NCBI GenBank assembly: GCA_051294375.1
Contig: CM119264.1
Span: 14,720,682-14,784,681, forward strand
DNA from: Paraspadella gotoi
Lineage: Eukaryota; Chaetognatha
DNA: 64,000 nt
Reading direction: 5' to 3'
Shown here in pieces: positions 8,516-22,649 of this stretch (position 1 is its first letter; every line of letters starts with the position of its first letter). Below the pieces are notes generated by a model, which did not search any database, was not told where the DNA came from, and saw nothing but the letters and a program-made list of their open reading frames with translations. A program made the position numbers and the translations under genes.

Positions 8516-11500
8516 TCAGAAGACTTCATTGAAATTTGAACTTTCTTTTCCTTGAGACAGCACAGAGACCGGGGCGTAAAAATTCGGCGTCGTCTGCAAA
8601 TATTTCTGAAAATAACAAAATATTTATTCAAATACGGCTATTTTTTAAAAGGGATTTAATCGTTAGAATTCGATTGTGATATTTCAGAAAATTTAAAAAA
8701 TCAAAACCAAGTCCCTCATTGACTAAAGTGTGGCTTGTGTTATATTATAAAAACGCCTAGGTAGATTCAATCACTACTAAATGAATTTTTTAAAGGTTGA
8801 TTAGTTGTTTATATCGTTTAAAATTAATGGAAGGCGTCCCACTATTTAATTAAGATAGTCGTAATAAAATAAACTGTTCAATGTACAAGGCACAGGCAAG
8901 TTAGAATAAAAAATCTTAAAAGCATAAGGATTCGTCACAATCGCAAAAAAAAACAAAAAAAACTGGACCCATGACAAACTTTGATATAGGAAAACTAAGT
9001 TTTATACCAAACAAACTTGGCTTAATATAACAAAAAAATGAATGAATAAAATGAAATTAAATGAATTGAATGAAATAAATTGAATAAAATGAATTGAATG
9101 AAAAAAATTGAATGAAATAAATTAAATGAATGAATTAAATTTAAATTTGTTTAATTTAAATAAAAGAATGAAAATAAATAAATTGCATTAAATAAATTGA
9201 ACGAATTTAATTAATTTAATTTAATCCAAAAAAAAATCACGAGTTTGAAGCTGAAAAAATTTTTTTATGGAATGAAAGTATAGAATTAAAGTATGGAATG
9301 AATTAATAAATTAAAGTATGGAAGTAAGGACCTTGATGATGAGCATATATATCTAAATTTTCAGCTTCATACAAATACAAGTAACATAAAAAAGATTATT
9401 TATAATTTGAAACGCAGATAACGACGATGACAACAACGACATTTATGGGGACTATCGTCCCATAATCGTCGCTCAGGCAAGCGATTGTGACGATAAAAAT
9501 TTAGCTTTTAAGTTATCAGCGACGAGTAACACCCATAAGAAAAAACTAGACAAATTTGTGCAAAATAAAATTTTTAAAAGTGAAAACACGATCAGTCTAA
9601 AGTGTCGGAAACGAATGGGTAACACTTACCCTCATCAAAAAGTGACAGCGCAATATTTTAGAGAGATTATGAAAGAATTAAAGACAAAGAGAGAGCGAGT
9701 GGCAGATGTGCCGATAAAAAGAGATAGAAAAAGAAGCAAGAGGAGACATAGCAAGACAGAGGAGAGTAGAATTCTCTAGAAAACGGCGTCAAAAGCGGAA
9801 GTTTCTTTGCCCTCCAACAACGCTGTCACAGGGGCCAAAGCGTTCGCCGACGTCATCAAGTAATTCTGCACCGGAAACGAAAAAAGCCTTCGCGTCATTT
9901 CGCGTCATCGAGGGACCGTCTTTGCGCCACGAGTGCGCAACGACGGACGGTGACGAAAAATGGAGCGTTCACCAACGATTAAACATTTAAAGTTAAAACT
10001 AAGTCGATACGATCGAGTGAGAAAAAAAAGGTAATAAATAATAAACAATACAACTACATGTACCCAAGTTTTCGTCGTAAACAAGATTTAACGAGTTAAA
10101 GATGTGTTCCGATTTTCTAAATATTTCAATCGCTAAAAATACCGACTAACTCGTTAAATGCGGGGTTTCGACAACAAAAAAGGATGTAGTGTTTTAAGGA
10201 AATATTTTTTTTTCCGTCGCGCCGCGTTGTGTACGCAGCGAGGAAGTGCGCTACTTTAGTCTAGTCTATTTCAGAGGTTCGTAACTTACGTGGGCGTACG
10301 ACATCGCCGACTTGCGTTCAGTCGAGGAAGCGTCTTTCCCGATCCAAACGAAGCACTCGTTCATCCCGTCGATGATGAACACGTCCTTTACGATGGAAAG
10401 AAAAAAAAAAGATACAGTATATGGATAATAAAAAGTAGGGACTGTTATTGAAAACAGGTCCAGGCAAGAGCCCGTCATAAAAATCCTCAATACGTCGCAC
10501 CTTAGAATCGAGCATGGATTTGTTGAGGTCGCCTTCGGCGACCTTGTCGAATGACATTGTCCCGGTGGCGTCGGAAAGTTTGAAGAGAGAGGGCGTGCCT
10601 TTCTGCAACGGAACGTCGTCGTCATCGTCGTCCACTTCATCTGCCAAGCGAATCGGAAAAAAATCTACAAATCTAATTTTCAATCCCATTTACTCATTTA
10701 GATAATATTTCGACTATAATTTTTTTTTAAATTTTGGTCGACCCACTTCGCTCTTTCTTCACATCTGTAGATCCGTGACTAATCGTCATCCGATCTCATC
10801 CACCGGAGATAAAGACTCACCCTCGACGGCGAACTTGGAGGTGAAGTCTTCGTCTTCCTGTCCATCCTCGACAAACTCGACCTTCATTCGGCCCAAGCGA
10901 CGGTTCTTCAGATCGTTCATGTATTGCATCGCCTTGAACCTGCGATCGAATTAATCCAATCAAACACGATTGAGTTATCTAATCAAACCTAATTAATACA
11001 ATCGATAAATCCAATCAATAAGTTTTTTTTTTGAAAGAAAACAGAGGAAACAAATAATTACGGGAATGGTTGGAAAAATATCTTATGTCAACAATAAACG
11101 TGAACAAAAAAGGAAAATAAAAAAAAGGGAAAATAAAAAAAAAAGAGATCAGGGGACAAAGTCAAGCAAATCCGTCCACATGAGACGGCAACTCAATCAC
11201 GGGACTCCGGGAAGCAAGCAGGTCCCCGTTCTCGCGCTGAAGGCAGACAGAAAGTCTCTCAAAAAAGTGCGTTGACGTTTTGCCGATATTAATATCAATT
11301 CATAAATAAATTCAACTAACTTTTCATCTTTGTTCGCCTTAGAACCAGTCCACTGGAAGGCTTCAAGGCCAAGATCGAGGATAAAGACGTCGTCGCTAGT
11401 CAAGGCCGATCGGCGAAGCGGGACTTGTTTCACCTAAACGTTTATAAAGTTGAAAGTAGTTTTAAAATTTCGCCCACTACACTCATTATATACAGAAACA

Positions 11501-13809
11501 TTGATTGCTGATTATTTAGAGAGGCCTTTCGACATGCAAATTTAGGAATAGGAGGCTTCGCTCGAACAAAGCATTAATCACCGCGCGGCTTAGCACATTA
11601 AAAACAAAAAAAAACATACCGTGCATCTTTTTGACTTAGCAAGAATAGAATCAAATTGAAAAAAAAAAAAAATGGGGAAAAACATGAACAATGTTCATTG
11701 AACATCAATTGAGAAATTAAATTCTCGCGTTATTTTTGGTCACATAGGAAACTAATTCCTCGATTGGCATGAAACTTTCGATGACAACTCTGTCCCACTG
11801 GAACATTTATCAAAAGCCACTAACATAAGACTTAAAAGACTCAACAAGTAAATAACCTAGATAAGAGGAAGGGATCTTAATTCAGCGTCGATACAAAGAA
11901 TAAGACCTAATTCCTGCGACCCTTTTCGCGTCGATCAAACCGGTGACGCCCCACCGAGGACTCCGAACTTTTTTTTATTTTTTATTCTCAAAGTAATTAC
12001 CCCCCGTCAGATTAAGTCTTCTTTGAAGAATCGTGAAAGTTTATACTGAACTGTTCCAATCCAAAGTCGATCCCCGTGGACACGATTTTTTTTAAGAGTT
12101 TTGATCGGTGTTTCTGTTGACACCAAGCTTTTTACCTTTACACGGGTGCGGTCCCCATGAAAGTGCATGAGTCGAGCCTTGTACTCCTGTGGTTTGACTT
12201 GGCGAAAGCCCGTATCCGCGCCGCCCGCGAGATATTCCATAACTGGAAAGTAACTCTTGAAAAGGCCGCTCTCGTGGCTGAATAGATCAAAGTGGGTAAT
12301 CTTAATGGTTAAGATTTCAATCGTCTCGGGGAGATAGTACCGGGGGGTCCAGTTCTAATGGGACGGTTTAGAGTGCTAATGACAATATAAATGGAACTAA
12401 CGAGGCGAGTTCTGGTCACAAAAAAAGGTACCTCATTTTATAATATGAAGCCTTCTGTATATTTGGAAACTAGGTTAAATTATCTTTTGATCGATATCAA
12501 AAACGTCTGGAAAATCCAACACCAACTACTGTAATAAAAACATTTTGCATAACATATCATAATTTTTCAATCCCCCTGATTGATGAAAATGTAGGATACA
12601 GAAGCAGAATGTCCCACGCATCCCCTCATGTGTCGACCTTCTGACAGCAACAATAATGACACAAATGATAGCATTCCCAACGGTATTGTCATTATAGCTT
12701 TTTACAAGTATACTAATTTTCATTCAATTTTTTTTTGTTTTCCCGTCCAAAAGATTTTTTTAGGTTAGTCCCAAAAGAGCTGGTCCTCCCTGTAGATGAG
12801 GAAATTGCTAGATTTGCATCAATACTTACCCTTGGACTTCTCTGTGTTGAACGGGCTTGTCATCGAGTAAAGTGTCCAGCTCAACGGTTTTGTAGGCAGC
12901 CGTGCCGTACTCGTCTTGAGTCGAATATTGCCCGATCCAAAAGTGGACATCGTATTCCAAATCTTGCTCCCCGGGTTTTTGATAAGTCTGAAAAGTAAAA
13001 CGGCCCAGTTAAAAAAACAAAAAAACAAAAAAACAAAAAAAAAACGAGACACTTCCTAACTTTAAATTCCAGACGCTCTATAAAAATAATTTAAAAAATC
13101 ATATAAAAAACTGTCAATGCGCTGATGAAGGCTTGCACGTCAAAAGCCGAAACATGTACGAATTAAAAACTGTCGTTGTTATAAATAATTCGAATATTTA
13201 CTTACCTCTTGTAATAAAACAATATTTTTTTAGATGAAGTAATGTGTATAAATTTTATTACAATCAGTCTCATGGTTTAAAAGATATTATTTTTTAATCT
13301 CGAGTATTCCGCTAATTCAAACGCAACAAATGAAAGTAAAACAATGCCGGGAAATATTTAGCATTTACTGATTTGGACAACTGATTAAAACATTGTATCC
13401 CGTTTACATTAAGAATGATGTAGGAGTCTCCAGAGTAGAATTCGCCATACTGTTCCTTGGGCCAAGAGACGATTTTGAACTGAACCACGCGCCAGATTTG
13501 AAGTCCAATCTAAGTAGTTAGATGTTAAAATAAAGTCATTAATGGCATTATATCGCCGTCGATGAAATGTTATATTATTTTGTTATCTCGTGGCCGACTC
13601 GTTTTATGTGGTGACTTTCACCAACTGCACGAAATGTGCTGCTCCCTCGTATCCCCCGTTTACCAAAGCCTTACCTTCGTCCCCGCGCCCTTCCAAGCCG
13701 GCTCCGTCTCTGCCGAGTTTTTTTTCACGTTTTTTTCCAAATCTGACCCAAAGAGCGCCATGTTGCTGTCCTTCCAGTCGTATTTCTTGGCCTTTCGAAG
13801 TCCAGCCAT
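8516..13809 (-). CDS. Gelsolin-like actin-severing protein, three domains, alternative last exons
   Basis: Minus-strand exons: 13809-13675, 13509-13408, 12987-12830, 12277-12136, 11433-11321, 10939-10821, 10640-10501, 10385-10290, then either 9865-9776 or 8605-8516. All phases fit and the product is 364 residues either way. It begins [16 protein letters not shown] and contains [19 protein letters not shown], the actin-binding REVQGHES around an exon junction, [14 protein letters not shown] and FVWIGKDAS. Three gelsolin repeats and this length fit the severin/earthworm gelsolin-like class rather than six-domain gelsolin. Such proteins sever and cap actin filaments in a Ca2+-dependent way in the cytoplasm. 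No signal peptide is seen. The two last exons are each exactly 30 codons with related sequences ([12 protein letters not shown] and [12 protein letters not shown]), which points to exon duplication. Confidence 0.92.
9035..9215. repeat. Degenerate AT-rich tandem repeat (GAATGAATTGAATGAAATAAA-like)
   Basis: Many imperfect copies of 'AATGAATTGAATGAAATAAATTG'-type units, lying between the two alternative gelsolin last exons. Confidence 0.7.
9418..9779 (+). CDS. Candidate terminal exon ending on the gelsolin stop
   Basis: After an ACGCAG acceptor, a frame stays open for 120 codons in AT-rich DNA and contains no in-frame ATG before an internal GTG, so it looks like a 3' exon. The product is Asp/Asn-rich at first, then strongly basic ([13 protein letters not shown]). 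Its stop (TAG, 9777-9779) interleaves with the minus-strand gelsolin stop (9778-9776) in one CTAG. It begins with two bases, so it could be spliced in phase after the exon 8120-8210, as an alternative end of the small membrane-protein gene. No homology is recognised. Confidence 0.4.
12340..12792. mobile_element. Second copy of the 2060-2648 TA-flanked element
   Basis: TA-flanked ends (left CGGGGGGTCCAG, right CTGGTCCTCCCTG) match the family at 2060-2648. Internally, AACGTCTGGAAAATCCAACA matches the reverse complement of 2507-2526, so this copy is inverted relative to the other. It sits in a gelsolin intron. Confidence 0.7.
13122..13178 (+). mobile_element. Hammerhead-like repeat copy 3
   Basis: Intact CTGATGA at 13122-13128, stem GGCTT...AAGCC, GAAACATGT and a downstream GTCGTTG. 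It lies in a gelsolin intron, antisense to the gene. Confidence 0.6.
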
Positions 13810-13865
13810 TTTGGATTTTTGTTTTCTGGTCAGGAAAAGTCAGTGAATTCCAACTCGTTATCTGA

Positions 13866-15163
13866 TCTGAAGCAAAAAGGAAACAGTTGGGGTCAATTTT
13901 AGCGAAGCTTTCTTTCGCAAATCAATTCGATCGGAATGACGAATTCGATCAATAAATGATGAATTGCAGTTTAACGTGGCGAGCTTTTAAAGCTGATTGA
14001 ATTAGAGAAAGGGAACTAGTACAGCAAGTTATCTTCATGCAAAAAATAAATAACTCAACAGATCAGAGAAGAAGAAAACAAAGAAAAGCAGTAAAAGAGT
14101 AAACGAACGTACAAAAAATTGACGCTGGAGATTTGCTTAAAGAAAACTTTGGTAGCATTCTGATTGTTCCACCACGAATCTTGAACGATCTTCCCTCTTT
14201 CTCTCAAACATGTCTCTGTGGCGGTATACTCACACCGCCTCACGTCCACCATCGTTCAGCCAAATCCATTGGCTCAGAGGGTGAACACACCATCCCAGGC
14301 GTAGTGTTCCATCCACAGTCCTAACGACTTCCCTCTGCGTTGGCAAAGCGAGACCGTCCTAGGGTAACCGCGCCAGTGACTGGAGGCGTCACTGAGAGTC
14401 GGAAGCCCCCAAAGCCAACAGTGAGATGCCCCATCCCAATGGGCATCATAGGCAACCCGGCTGTTGCCATATCTCCACCTTAAAGTGACTTTAAATTCGC
14501 TGCGATAAGTTTTGAGATGTCGACGCGGATTTTTTTATTTATATTAAAATTTATATTATTGAATACGACTGAAAATGTCCTTTTTATTTGCGTGGCAAAA
14601 CCCGAAATATTCGTAAAATGTTTTGGGTAGATCGATTTCTATCTTCGCATCTTGATCGTGTTTTAAATCGAAAATTAAAGCGCATTTCATGTTCCCAACG
14701 TCAAGTTTTATGAGAATGTCTCAGCATGACAAAACGGCCCGCCAGCGGTAGACCAACGAGTAGACCAACTTGTCTTCCGAGAAGATCTTTAGCAGATTTA
14801 AGTAATTAATATTTAGTTAATTCTCAACTTTTAAACACAATTCATTATCTGGCCACAAAATTTTAATGACGTCTAAAAACCGGGAGAACCTGAAAGCGTC
14901 CCTTTCTCGGGCGAATCTCAAGATTGTCGAAGAGTCAATCGGTTTTATTTGTTTAACAATCAAAGCAAAATTATTTATTTGAAGCCCAGAAGTTGTCGAT
15001 TTCTACAATTTTTTTGAAAAGTGTGTTTTTTTTCTGTGACAATTACTTTTATTGTTCAAGAAAGGCTAAAGGATTAATTGAGTTAAAAATTGTCATTCGA
15101 AAATTCAGAAGTAGACGATTGTGTTTTGAAGTGCTGCTTTCCGCGGAGTAAAAAATAAAAAAA

Positions 15164-15165
<2 letters not shown>
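13866..15165. other. Upstream region of gelsolin and unassigned sequence
   Basis: Contains the presumed gelsolin promoter side. At 14215-14480 a patch of higher GC (with GGCGTCACTGAGAGTC and GGGCATCATAGGCAACCC) looks like an old repeat fragment rather than an exon, because no frame and splice pair stands out. The rest is AT-rich with nothing supportable. Confidence 0.4.
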
Positions 15166-15259
<94 letters not shown>

Positions 15260-15302
15260 GTCCTACTTTAAATGCTACCCGGTGTCAAGCTGATCTTTTG
15301 GG

Positions 15303-15371
<69 letters not shown>
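15166..15371. repeat. (GA)n then (CT)n inverted microsatellite pair
   Basis: About 88 bases of GA (15166-15255) and about 67 bases of CT (15305-15371), separated by 49 unique bases. The two arms are reverse complements. Confidence 0.9.
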
Positions 15372-15381
<10 letters not shown>

Positions 15382-16759
15382 TTTATCTTTTCCCCCAATT
15401 ATCACTCGCATGTTTAGTTCCAAGTTTTTGGCAACTAAACACATTCGGTGTTATTTTTGAGGCAAAAATTGTTACTATGTATTAAAACATATATGTAATT
15501 ATTTATTCATGACGGACAAAATTGTGTTTGCTCTGGAGTCTATTCACACAATTCGTATTATTGTCTATGAAATATATAAGAAAAAGAAAGAGTTAATTGA
15601 AATTTAAAAGACTTGGAAAACAAAAGAGCGATGTCGCTTTGCATTCGCAGCCTCTTTTTTTTTTCATTAAAAAAAAGTCGCGAGAGAAAATCGATTGCCG
15701 GTGTTCGTGTTCCGCTAAAACCTCGAAGGGGATTTTGCCACATAAGCCGTTCGTCATTGTTGGCTGTTGTTGTCGTCAAACAGCTCCGACAGACTCGTCG
15801 ATATATATCCTCTGTTAACGCGACGAAATGAATAAAACCCTTTTCTCTTCGTTCGAAGAGCCCGAGTTCGATCCCAAGACCTTAAGGTCTTCTTCAACCT
15901 CCTTGTTAAATGTTATCGCTTTCGAGAAGAGAAAGAAATGAGTCCGATTGATTCAACGCCCAACGCCCACGGATTCGAAGTGTCGAACAAAACACGAGAC
16001 ATGTCGTTTGTTGTGATCGTTATCTCTCTCGCCTTTTTTGACTAGTGATTGTTTTTTGTTTTGTTTTTTGGTTTTGTTATTCATTTCTTTTTTTATGTTG
16101 ACTGAACGTTTTGGGTACGGTGCGAATTTTGATAACAAGCGTATGCTGATTAGTGATTAGTGATTACGGATTTATAGATTAATTCAGTTATTTTCTAAAG
16201 AGGCAATGAATGAATTGCCATATTATTCGATATCATATTAAGCTTAAAAACGCTTCTCGAGGAGCGAGTGGCGCGATTCGAAAACCTCGAAAAAACCACA
16301 GAGTAAAAAAACTAAAAATACGTTTATAAGACAGAAAAGAATCGCTGATAGGGAAGGGAGGTGGAGAAGAAATTTTTGTTCACTCTCTTCCATTCGAAAG
16401 GCTGGGCAGCAACTTTGTTTGCAGAGTGGAGTCGGCGTTGGAAACCGAGTCGCAAAATTTGCGAAAAGCAGCGCAAAAAAAAGTAGATAAAGAAAAACTG
16501 CATGAAGGAACGAATGACAAATTTAGCTCGAGTGCATTAGTCATGAATAATACTTACCACTTGTGATCCACGTACATGTCAACTATACCTTGGGCTAAGC
16601 AGATTATTTGGAGGTTTTTGTCCTTTTTTCTTTCGTTGTTCTTTTTTTTTCACTTTTCCTTCCCGATTTTTCTGAGCTCATTCGCAAAACTTTTCGTTGT
16701 GACTATTAATGTAAATTATTTTAGTTTTTTTAATTATTTCAACTTATTTGACTTTTTAG
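15372..16759. other. Region before the GPCR: 5' exon not located
   Basis: The GPCR must have an N-terminal exon here or further upstream. The frame entering the first helix is open back to an ATG at 16576, but the intervening stretch is a phenylalanine-rich translation of T-rich DNA and TTTTTTAG precedes 16760, so an intron is more likely. AP-1-like and homopolymer stretches occur; no clear exon was found. Confidence 0.35.
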
Positions 16760-19555
<2,796 letters not shown>

Positions 19556-19592
19556 TAATAATGTAGTTTGTATGATGTAAAATATTTATCGC

Positions 19593-19598
19593 AATAAA
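19593..19598 (+). terminator. Polyadenylation signal AATAAA
   Basis: 38 bases after the proposed GPCR stop and only 23 bases before the ATG of the next gene. Confidence 0.5.
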
Positions 19599-19620
19599 AC
19601 CCGTCCACCTGGGTTTTCCG

Positions 19621-19990
19621 ATGCCCAGTTGTTTCGGTACATTTGGTTTTAGCGCCGCCGTTGAGACACCAGTGAAAAAACAAAAGGGATTTTATCAAGT
19701 CGCAGATTCTATCATTTCCTGGTGAGTAAAAACCTTTGTTGAAAAATTGTGAATGATTATGATTTTTATTTAGTTAATTTATCATTTTTTACTTTAATTT
19801 TTTCAGAAGAAACGGTTAAAAAAGAACGATTTTAGAAGTCATTACGTCAAAATCTATATTCATTTATTTGACACGCTTCAGTGACTCACCCATGACTAGC
19901 AATTCGGACTCGGAATCGCAATTGGGAAGGGGGCGTCGTCTTCAAGCCTGGAAGGCGCAGGTTCATCGCAATCCGCTCGCCACCGGTTGA
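19621..19990 (+). CDS. Two-exon gene for a 69-residue protein of unknown function
   Basis: Exon 19621-19721 starts with ATG and ends at a consensus donor (GGTGAGTAAA). Exon 19882-19990 follows CGCTTCAG and ends in TGA. Phase 2 joins cleanly. The protein begins MPSCFGTFGFSAAVETPVKK, has a Ser/Asp/Glu-rich middle (SNSDSESQ) and a basic end (GRGRRLQAWKAQVHRNPL). It has no signal peptide or membrane helix, so it is probably nuclear or cytosolic. The protein family is unknown to me. It starts only 65 bases after the GPCR stop in the same direction, so the two may share a transcript, or their untranslated regions may overlap. Confidence 0.5.
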
Positions 19991-20530
19991 TGTCATAGCA
20001 GTAACGACTTTCAACAACCCTCGTCATTGGACGCTTAACAGTATCTGCGCAGTATTTTTACGCGTGAACTCGTGTTTTTAAAATACAACAATTACAATCA
20101 TATTCATAATGCTCTGATTGTAAATGTCGCATTAAAATTAAATTCAAGGCGATGTTTTTCGATTAGGAAATTCATTATATCAATATATAGTATATACATA
20201 GTAAAGATACCCTTGCTGTTTGTGAAAATAATTTCTCCTCCGGAAAACAATATTTCGTAAGTAAAGTTTTTAATTTATTAATATCAATATGTTTTTCCTC
20301 GCCCATGTCTCAAGCTTCATTTAAATAACCAGTTTATTAATTGTCAAGTAATAACTTTAATATCAAAATTCGAGCATACATATTACATAATGTATGACGG
20401 TAGAACGATGGAAATTAACAAAATAGTAAGAGGCGGAGGTGTTTAGTCTCAAACACAATTGTGATTGCCCGATTCCCCTATAAACCAATAGAATATGTAT
20501 CATCGTCTCCATTCACATTGATTGTTCTTT
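19991..20530. other. AT-rich intergenic interval
   Basis: Separates the 69-residue gene from the convergent minus-strand gene. No exon, RNA gene or repeat family was recognised. Confidence 0.4.
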
Positions 20531-21619
20531 TTAATCTCCAATCGATCTTTCGTCTCTTGACGCCACGCCCACTTTTTTTGCGGCAATGAGTTTTTCGGTC
20601 GATCGAGTTATCGTAGTCGTCGTCGTCGCAGTCGCCGACGCGGCTGCAGCGGAACTTACACTGTTCCACCGCCGCTTCAGCCGCCGTTCGACGACGCAGA
20701 GAAACGTTCCTGGAAATTCCGCCGAGAAGACGCCGACGAAGTCAGAATCGTGAAGGATGGAGGGAAGAAAGAATGAGCGACGCCAGACTCGGTCGGCGTC
20801 GGCGGAAGTTCTTCCCTTTTCGCTCCGCGGGCCTTTCGTCAAGTTCCGACGCCCCGAGTTTGAGATCCTCCCCAAAACGTCGACGATGATTGGTGCTCCG
20901 CTGTCCTCGAACATGACTATCCTGCTCCCGTCTCTCCTACCCCAACCCATCTTCGACGTCTTCAACGTCCTGCGCATCGACTTTGGGTCCCCGACGACCA
21001 CGCGCGCCTCGGAGCCGGCGCCAGAAAGGCGGTAGACGAAGTGGGGACGCACCGCGCGGAACGATTCGAAGTCGAGCCCGTCCAAAACGCGGAAGAGGCC
21101 TTCGAGATCGTCGGCGAAGACTCCCAGGCGCCGGACCGAAGTCAACAGGCGACGAAGGCTGAGCGAGGGTAGATGCCTGGCCGAAGAATTAGCATTGGCG
21201 CTCAGGTTGACGGAGGAGTTAAGGTAAGACGCCAAAAGTCCGAGGCCGCCGCCGCCGATGTCATCGTCGCTTCCTTCGCTCTCGTCCAAAGCGTCCTCCG
21301 TCAACACGAGCGTAAGTCCCGCGGCGTGACACCGACGCACCACCGCCGTCCACGATTTAGCCCGCCGGTGGTGAAGGAGAGCCACGCCCAGGCTCTTCAA
21401 CTCGGCGGAGACAAGTCCCAAATCCGAATTCAGTTTTTGGAGGGAGGCGTGGTTGCGTTGCGCGGCGACGACGTACAAGACGCTGACGAAGACGAAGATG
21501 ATGACGACGAGGAGACTGCGTCGGAGAAGCGAGGAGGCCGTCGAGGACGAAGCGACGAGGATTTCCGGGGAAGGCTCCGCCTCCGCCTCCAACAGCGGAT
21601 CCTCCTTCCCATTCAGCAT
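20531..21619 (-). CDS. Intronless single-pass type II membrane protein, unknown function
   Basis: A 362-codon frame runs uninterrupted from ATG at 21619 to TAA at 20531, in DNA clearly more GC-rich than its surroundings. The start is acidic (EDPLLEAEAEPSPE), then Leu-Arg-Arg and one strong helix (SLLVVIIFVFVSVLYVVAA, about residues 35-53), then a long region with three N-glycosylation sequons within NSSVNLSANANSS. This is the layout of a type II Golgi or plasma-membrane protein with a luminal domain. No DxD or LicD-like motif is evident, so I do not call it an enzyme. Most genes here have several introns, so an intronless one may be a retrocopy. Overlapping plus-strand frames are less protein-like. 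Confidence 0.65.
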   Translation of the reverse strand: MLNGKEDPLLEAEAEPSPEILVASSSTASSLLRRSLLVVIIFVFVSVLYVVAAQRNHASLQKLNSDLGLVSAELKSLGVALLHHRRAKSWTAVVRRCHAAGLTLVLTEDALDESEGSDDDIGGGGLGLLASYLNSSVNLSANANSSARHLPSLSLRRLLTSVRRLGVFADDLEGLFRVLDGLDFESFRAVRPHFVYRLSGAGSEARVVVGDPKSMRRTLKTSKMGWGRRDGSRIVMFEDSGAPIIVDVLGRISNSGRRNLTKGPRSEKGRTSADADRVWRRSFFLPSILHDSDFVGVFSAEFPGTFLCVVERRLKRRWNSVSSAAAASATATTTTTITRSTEKLIAAKKVGVASRDERSIGD

Positions 21620-22649
21620 TTCGCGTTTTTATCGACGACTTTTTTGTTATTTTTTTCATTTATTAGTTCCTTCCTTTTTTTTTTTTTTTGTTGCTAAAGC
21701 TTTTTTCAATCGCTTTCAAGTTTTATCGGTAAAGGTTTTCTCTGAGGGTTGTCAGTTGATAAAGGTTCAATCAGGATCTCCGATAATTGGGTTCTTAATT
21801 AGATGAAAAATAATAGCACGAACGGCATTGTTTCGACACTGTTGCGATCGTGTTTTGCGGTAGTGATAAGTTTAAGTTTTAGAAGTTTAGGAATTAAAAA
21901 AAAATTATATTTAAAATTCGTCATTAAAAAAATATACCATGAAACAAAATTAATTTATAAAATTGAAAGTACGTAAAATCTAGAGTAAGCGAACATTTAT
22001 GATTTATTATTAAATTCTTATCGAACGCGAAGAACAAACATCGGGACATAGTCGGCAAAGTCTCTTCTGCCAAAATCTTAGAACTTGGTTTCGAGTCAAA
22101 GTTTTGGTTGAAACACATTCGAGCAGAAGACGTCGTTTTGAACTCTTTCCCCCGCCTAATTTCTTTGTTGAGGCGACTCATCGGTTTTAACTTATTTGCA
22201 ATTACAGCCGCGTCCCTGATATTCCGAACCGATGTTAAGTCATAGAACTTCGTTTCAGGTTAATCGAGAGGTTCTTTGGAATAGAAGCAGCGTCGCTGCA
22301 GCCCGACAGCCACCGCTGCGTCAGAACCAGCGGCAGCAGCGACGGGGGAAAGGAATTGGTAGGTAGGTTCGACGCGGGAGAGATAAAAAAAAACAAAAAA
22401 AAAACCAAGTTTTGAATGTTTGTCCTCGGAGCGAAGAGAGATTTTAAATTATTGAAGTCAATTGAGAACGAGACGCTCCATTTGAATTGTGGATGAAGAG
22501 GAGGCCATTGATTTTTGAGTTTAATCGGAACCGCGACTTTGACGCTAATTTGAAAGATGTGTTGCAAATGAGAAGCGAAGAATTTTGACAGCGAAAGGGA
22601 ATGATGGCTCAATCAATCAACCAATCGTTTTCCGCATAAAAATATAGAA

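Noticed and set aside
11066-11275. Basic frame and a possible extra gelsolin exon (11197-11260, minus strand)
   Set aside because: Gelsolin exons at 11321 and 10939 join in phase and in sequence without it.
15850-15880. GAGTTCGATCCC, a possible tRNA T-arm
   Set aside because: No complete cloverleaf around it.
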